A stretch of DNA of 64,000 nucleotides from an uncultured Coriobacteriaceae bacterium (GTDB taxonomy: Bacteria > Actinomycetota > Coriobacteriia > Coriobacteriales > UMGS124), in the NCBI GenBank assembly GCA_900539345.1, contig UQBS01000001.1, positions 62,001 to 126,000 of the forward strand. Reading direction: 5' to 3'. The notes under the pieces were generated by a model that did not search any database, was not told the origin of the DNA, and worked only from the letters and a program-made list of their open reading frames with translations. Position numbers and translations under genes: made by a program. The first letter of the stretch is position 1. The number at the start of each line of letters is the position of its first letter. Of this stretch, positions 61,882 to 64,000 are shown one piece after another.

Positions 61882-63897
61882 ATGAGTGCTAACGTTTCTC
61901 GCCGCAATCTGCTCAAGGGTGCCGCCATGGGTGCCGTCGCCATGGGTGCCGTCACCGGTACCGCATTCGCTGACGCTCCTGCCGCCGATGTGCAGTGGGA
62001 TGGCGAGTACGACGTCGTCGTGCTTGGTCTTGGTGGCGCTGGCGCAAACGCCGCCGTTGCCGCCTACGAGGAGGGCGCCACGGTTCTCGTCTGCGAGAAG
62101 GCTCCCGAGGGCGAAGAGCCCTGCAACACGAAGGCTTCCGGCCAGTTCGTGATTGCCACCGACGACGCTGACCAGCTTTACGGCTACTTCTCCAAGCTCA
62201 TGGGCAAGTTCCAGAACTGGGACGAAGAGGCCCTCATGGGTATGTGCGAGGGCGCTGCCGGCAACTGGGACTGGATGATCAACACCCTGGGCGCCGACCC
62301 CGAGCTCGTGTGCCCCGAGGTCAGCCCTGCCGATCAGCCCGACAAGTTCCCGATGGAGGCCCATCAGAAGGACGCCTGGGTTCTTACCGACAACGCTTGG
62401 GGCCTGGGCCGTGCCGGCTATGTGTATCACTGGAACGAGTTCCCCGAGATTCCCGAGTCTGAGCACTGCCTGTGCCTGACTGCCTCGGGCACCCGCTTTG
62501 ACGCCAGCTACTACAACCTCTGCATGGCAGCCGTCAACGCTCGCGTTGACGACGAGAAGCTCACCGTGTGGAAGAGCTGCGCCGGCAAGCGTCTCATCAC
62601 CGACGAGGCTGGCGCCGTGATTGGTGTCGTTGTCGAGAAGGACGGCGCCGAGCTCAACATCAAGGCCAACGGCGGTGTGTGCCTGTGCACCGGCGGCTTT
62701 GAGGCCAACAAGGACATGATTGCTGGCTTCACGCAGCTGCCCTATACGTACCTGCAGGCCGGCACCACCAACACCGGCGACGGCATCAAGATGGCCCAGC
62801 AGGTGGGCGCCGAGCTGTGGCACATGTCTAACGTCTCCGGCTACATGTGGACCTACCAGAACCCGAACCTGACCACGACTCGCTTCGGCGGCGCATCTGC
62901 CAAGAACGGCATTTACGCTGGTCTTGACGGCTCGCGCTTCCAGAACGAGCAGGCTGCCACGCGCCATGGCCGCATCTCCATCGGTGGCCGTTGGATTTCC
63001 ACGCCCATGCCCCTGCCTGCATACCTCATCATCGACTCCACGCACATCGCCGACGGCCCCATGACCAACGGCTTCAGCGCTGACAACCAGGCCGAGATTG
63101 AGAGCGGCCTCATCCTCTCCGGCGACACCATCGCCGACCTGTCCCAGGCCATCCGCGATGCTGGCGACGCTCCCGACTTCAACGCCAACGGCGAGCTCGA
63201 CAAGGCTCTGGAGAAGTACAACAAGCACTGCCACGCCAACGACAACCAGGGCGAAGAGGACGACTGGGGCCGTATGTGCACCGTGCCCGTTGAGACCGGC
63301 CCCTTCTATGCCCTGAAGATCGGCCCCACGCTGTTCAACACCCAGGGTGGTCCTCGCCGCAACGGCAAGGCCCAGGTCATCGGCATCGACGGCCTGCCCA
63401 TCGAGGGCCTGTTCGAGGGCGGCGAGATGGGCTCCGTCTTCGCCGACATGTACAACGGCGGCGGCAACCTCTCCGAGACCATGGTCTTCGGCCGCTATGC
63501 TGGCCAGAACGCCGCTAAGCGTGCTCAGGGCACCTTCGAGGGCGCCACTGAGAAGGCCATGACCCACCAGGAGAAGCTCGACGCCGAGGCTGCTGCAGCC
63601 GCAGGCGCCGCCTCTGAGCTGACCGGCGACTACGCCGACGGCACCTACGAGGGCTCCGGCCAGGGCTACGGCGGCAAGATCACCGTGTCCGTGACCGTTG
63701 AGGGCGGCAAGATTTCTGGCTGCGAGGTCGTGGAGTCCTCCGAGACCGCCACGATCGGCGAGCTGGCCCTGCCGACCTACTGCGAGGAGGTCGTGGGCGT
63801 CGAGAACCTCGACGACATCGACATTGCCTCCGGTGCCTCCAACACCCTCAAGGGCTTCAAGGCTGCCGTCCAGGACGCCCTGTCGCAGGCGAAGTAA
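61882..63897 (+). CDS. TAT-exported FAD/FMN-dependent reductase (fumarate/urocanate reductase-like)
   Basis: A 671-residue flavoprotein. The N-terminus is a twin-arginine signal, VSRRNLLKGAAMGAVAMGAV. The FAD domain starts YDVVVLGLGGAGANAAVAAY (about residue 45). The C-terminal 80 residues are an FMN-binding domain (GYGGKITVSVTVEGGKISGC) ending DIASGASNTLKGF, whose D-x-x-S-G-A-S pattern matches sites where ApbE-type transferases attach FMN covalently through Ser/Thr. Such two-flavin enzymes reduce fumarate, urocanate or cinnamate-like acceptors outside the cell. GAAAGGGGATTTTTGT precedes the ATG. The acceptor is unknown. Confidence 0.88.
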   Translation: MSANVSRRNLLKGAAMGAVAMGAVTGTAFADAPAADVQWDGEYDVVVLGLGGAGANAAVAAYEEGATVLVCEKAPEGEEPCNTKASGQFVIATDDADQLYGYFSKLMGKFQNWDEEALMGMCEGAAGNWDWMINTLGADPELVCPEVSPADQPDKFPMEAHQKDAWVLTDNAWGLGRAGYVYHWNEFPEIPESEHCLCLTASGTRFDASYYNLCMAAVNARVDDEKLTVWKSCAGKRLITDEAGAVIGVVVEKDGAELNIKANGGVCLCTGGFEANKDMIAGFTQLPYTYLQAGTTNTGDGIKMAQQVGAELWHMSNVSGYMWTYQNPNLTTTRFGGASAKNGIYAGLDGSRFQNEQAATRHGRISIGGRWISTPMPLPAYLIIDSTHIADGPMTNGFSADNQAEIESGLILSGDTIADLSQAIRDAGDAPDFNANGELDKALEKYNKHCHANDNQGEEDDWGRMCTVPVETGPFYALKIGPTLFNTQGGPRRNGKAQVIGIDGLPIEGLFEGGEMGSVFADMYNGGGNLSETMVFGRYAGQNAAKRAQGTFEGATEKAMTHQEKLDAEAAAAAGAASELTGDYADGTYEGSGQGYGGKITVSVTVEGGKISGCEVVESSETATIGELALPTYCEEVVGVENLDDIDIASGASNTLKGFKAAVQDALSQAK

Positions 63898-63953
63898 GTA
63901 CGCGGCCGGCTAGGTTTGTTCGTGTCGCACCTGTTCTTCTAGGTTAGAATTGG

Positions 63954-63987
63954 CGGAGTGCCTGGGTAACCGGGCACTCCGTTTTTT
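63954..63987 (+). terminator. Rho-independent terminator
   Basis: CGGAGTGCCTGG and CCGGGCACTCCG pair with one G-T position around GTAA and are followed by TTTTTTATT. It ends the flavoprotein transcript about 60 bp past the stop. Confidence 0.92.
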
Positions 63988-64000
63988 ATTGGATGAGGAG

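Overview
The window is high-GC bacterial DNA. Its genes are tightly packed and start with strong GAAAGGA/GGGGA-type ribosome sites. Several secreted proteins carry twin-arginine signals, and there is a TAT-exported fumarate-reductase-like flavoprotein, SLH- and BspA-type surface proteins and many peptide transporters and peptidases. Together these suggest an anaerobic, amino-acid- and peptide-using member of the Coriobacteriia (Actinomycetota; Eggerthella/Slackia/Olsenella-like). This placement is inference; there is no rRNA or tRNA gene here to confirm it.

Layout. 1-8.4 kb: a first oligopeptide ABC operon on the minus strand (binding protein, two permeases, two ATPases, the last cut by the window edge), preceded on the same strand by an M42 aminopeptidase and facing two tandem creatininase-family amidohydrolases. 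8.4-20.5 kb: a YgjP-like metallohydrolase, a TetR regulator with a perfect dyad upstream of oleate hydratase, dUTPase, type II NADH dehydrogenase, a small basic protein ending in a clamp-binding-like motif, MTA/SAH nucleosidase, a thioesterase, RecQ, DegV and a long coiled-coil protein. 20.7-34.4 kb: a nitrilase/C39-like pair, then a second peptide operon (binding protein, permeases, ATPases, M20 peptidase) divergent from DUF1177-AroM-M18 aminopeptidase genes, and a duplicated binding protein on the far side.

34.6-46.7 kb: an orphan HypB-like GTPase, a phosphoesterase, xanthine phosphoribosyltransferase, and an accessory region with two giant surface proteins (one with Ig-like, CUB-like, cell-wall-binding and FIVAR repeats; one with SLH, InlB-type and 16 DUF285 repeats). 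A DUF4143 ATPase lies between them, and fragments of a second surface gene and a second ATPase gene bracket that pair. 46.9-53.8 kb: an EF-hand protein, a NitT/TauT-type ABC transporter, an MBL-fold hydrolase, a NUDIX protein, a pseudouridine synthase and a BASS-family transporter. 54-64 kb: a third peptide/nickel-type ABC operon with a good promoter, a dicarboxylate/amino-acid symporter, and a LysR regulator divergent from a TAT-exported FAD/FMN reductase.

Taken together, three complete or nearly complete family-5 peptide transport systems, four metallopeptidases, two creatininase-like amidohydrolases and a C-N hydrolase point to import and cytoplasmic breakdown of small peptides or modified amino acids. 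The DUF1177-AroM-M18 block facing a peptide importer, bracketed by near-duplicate binding proteins, is the best candidate here for an undescribed pathway.
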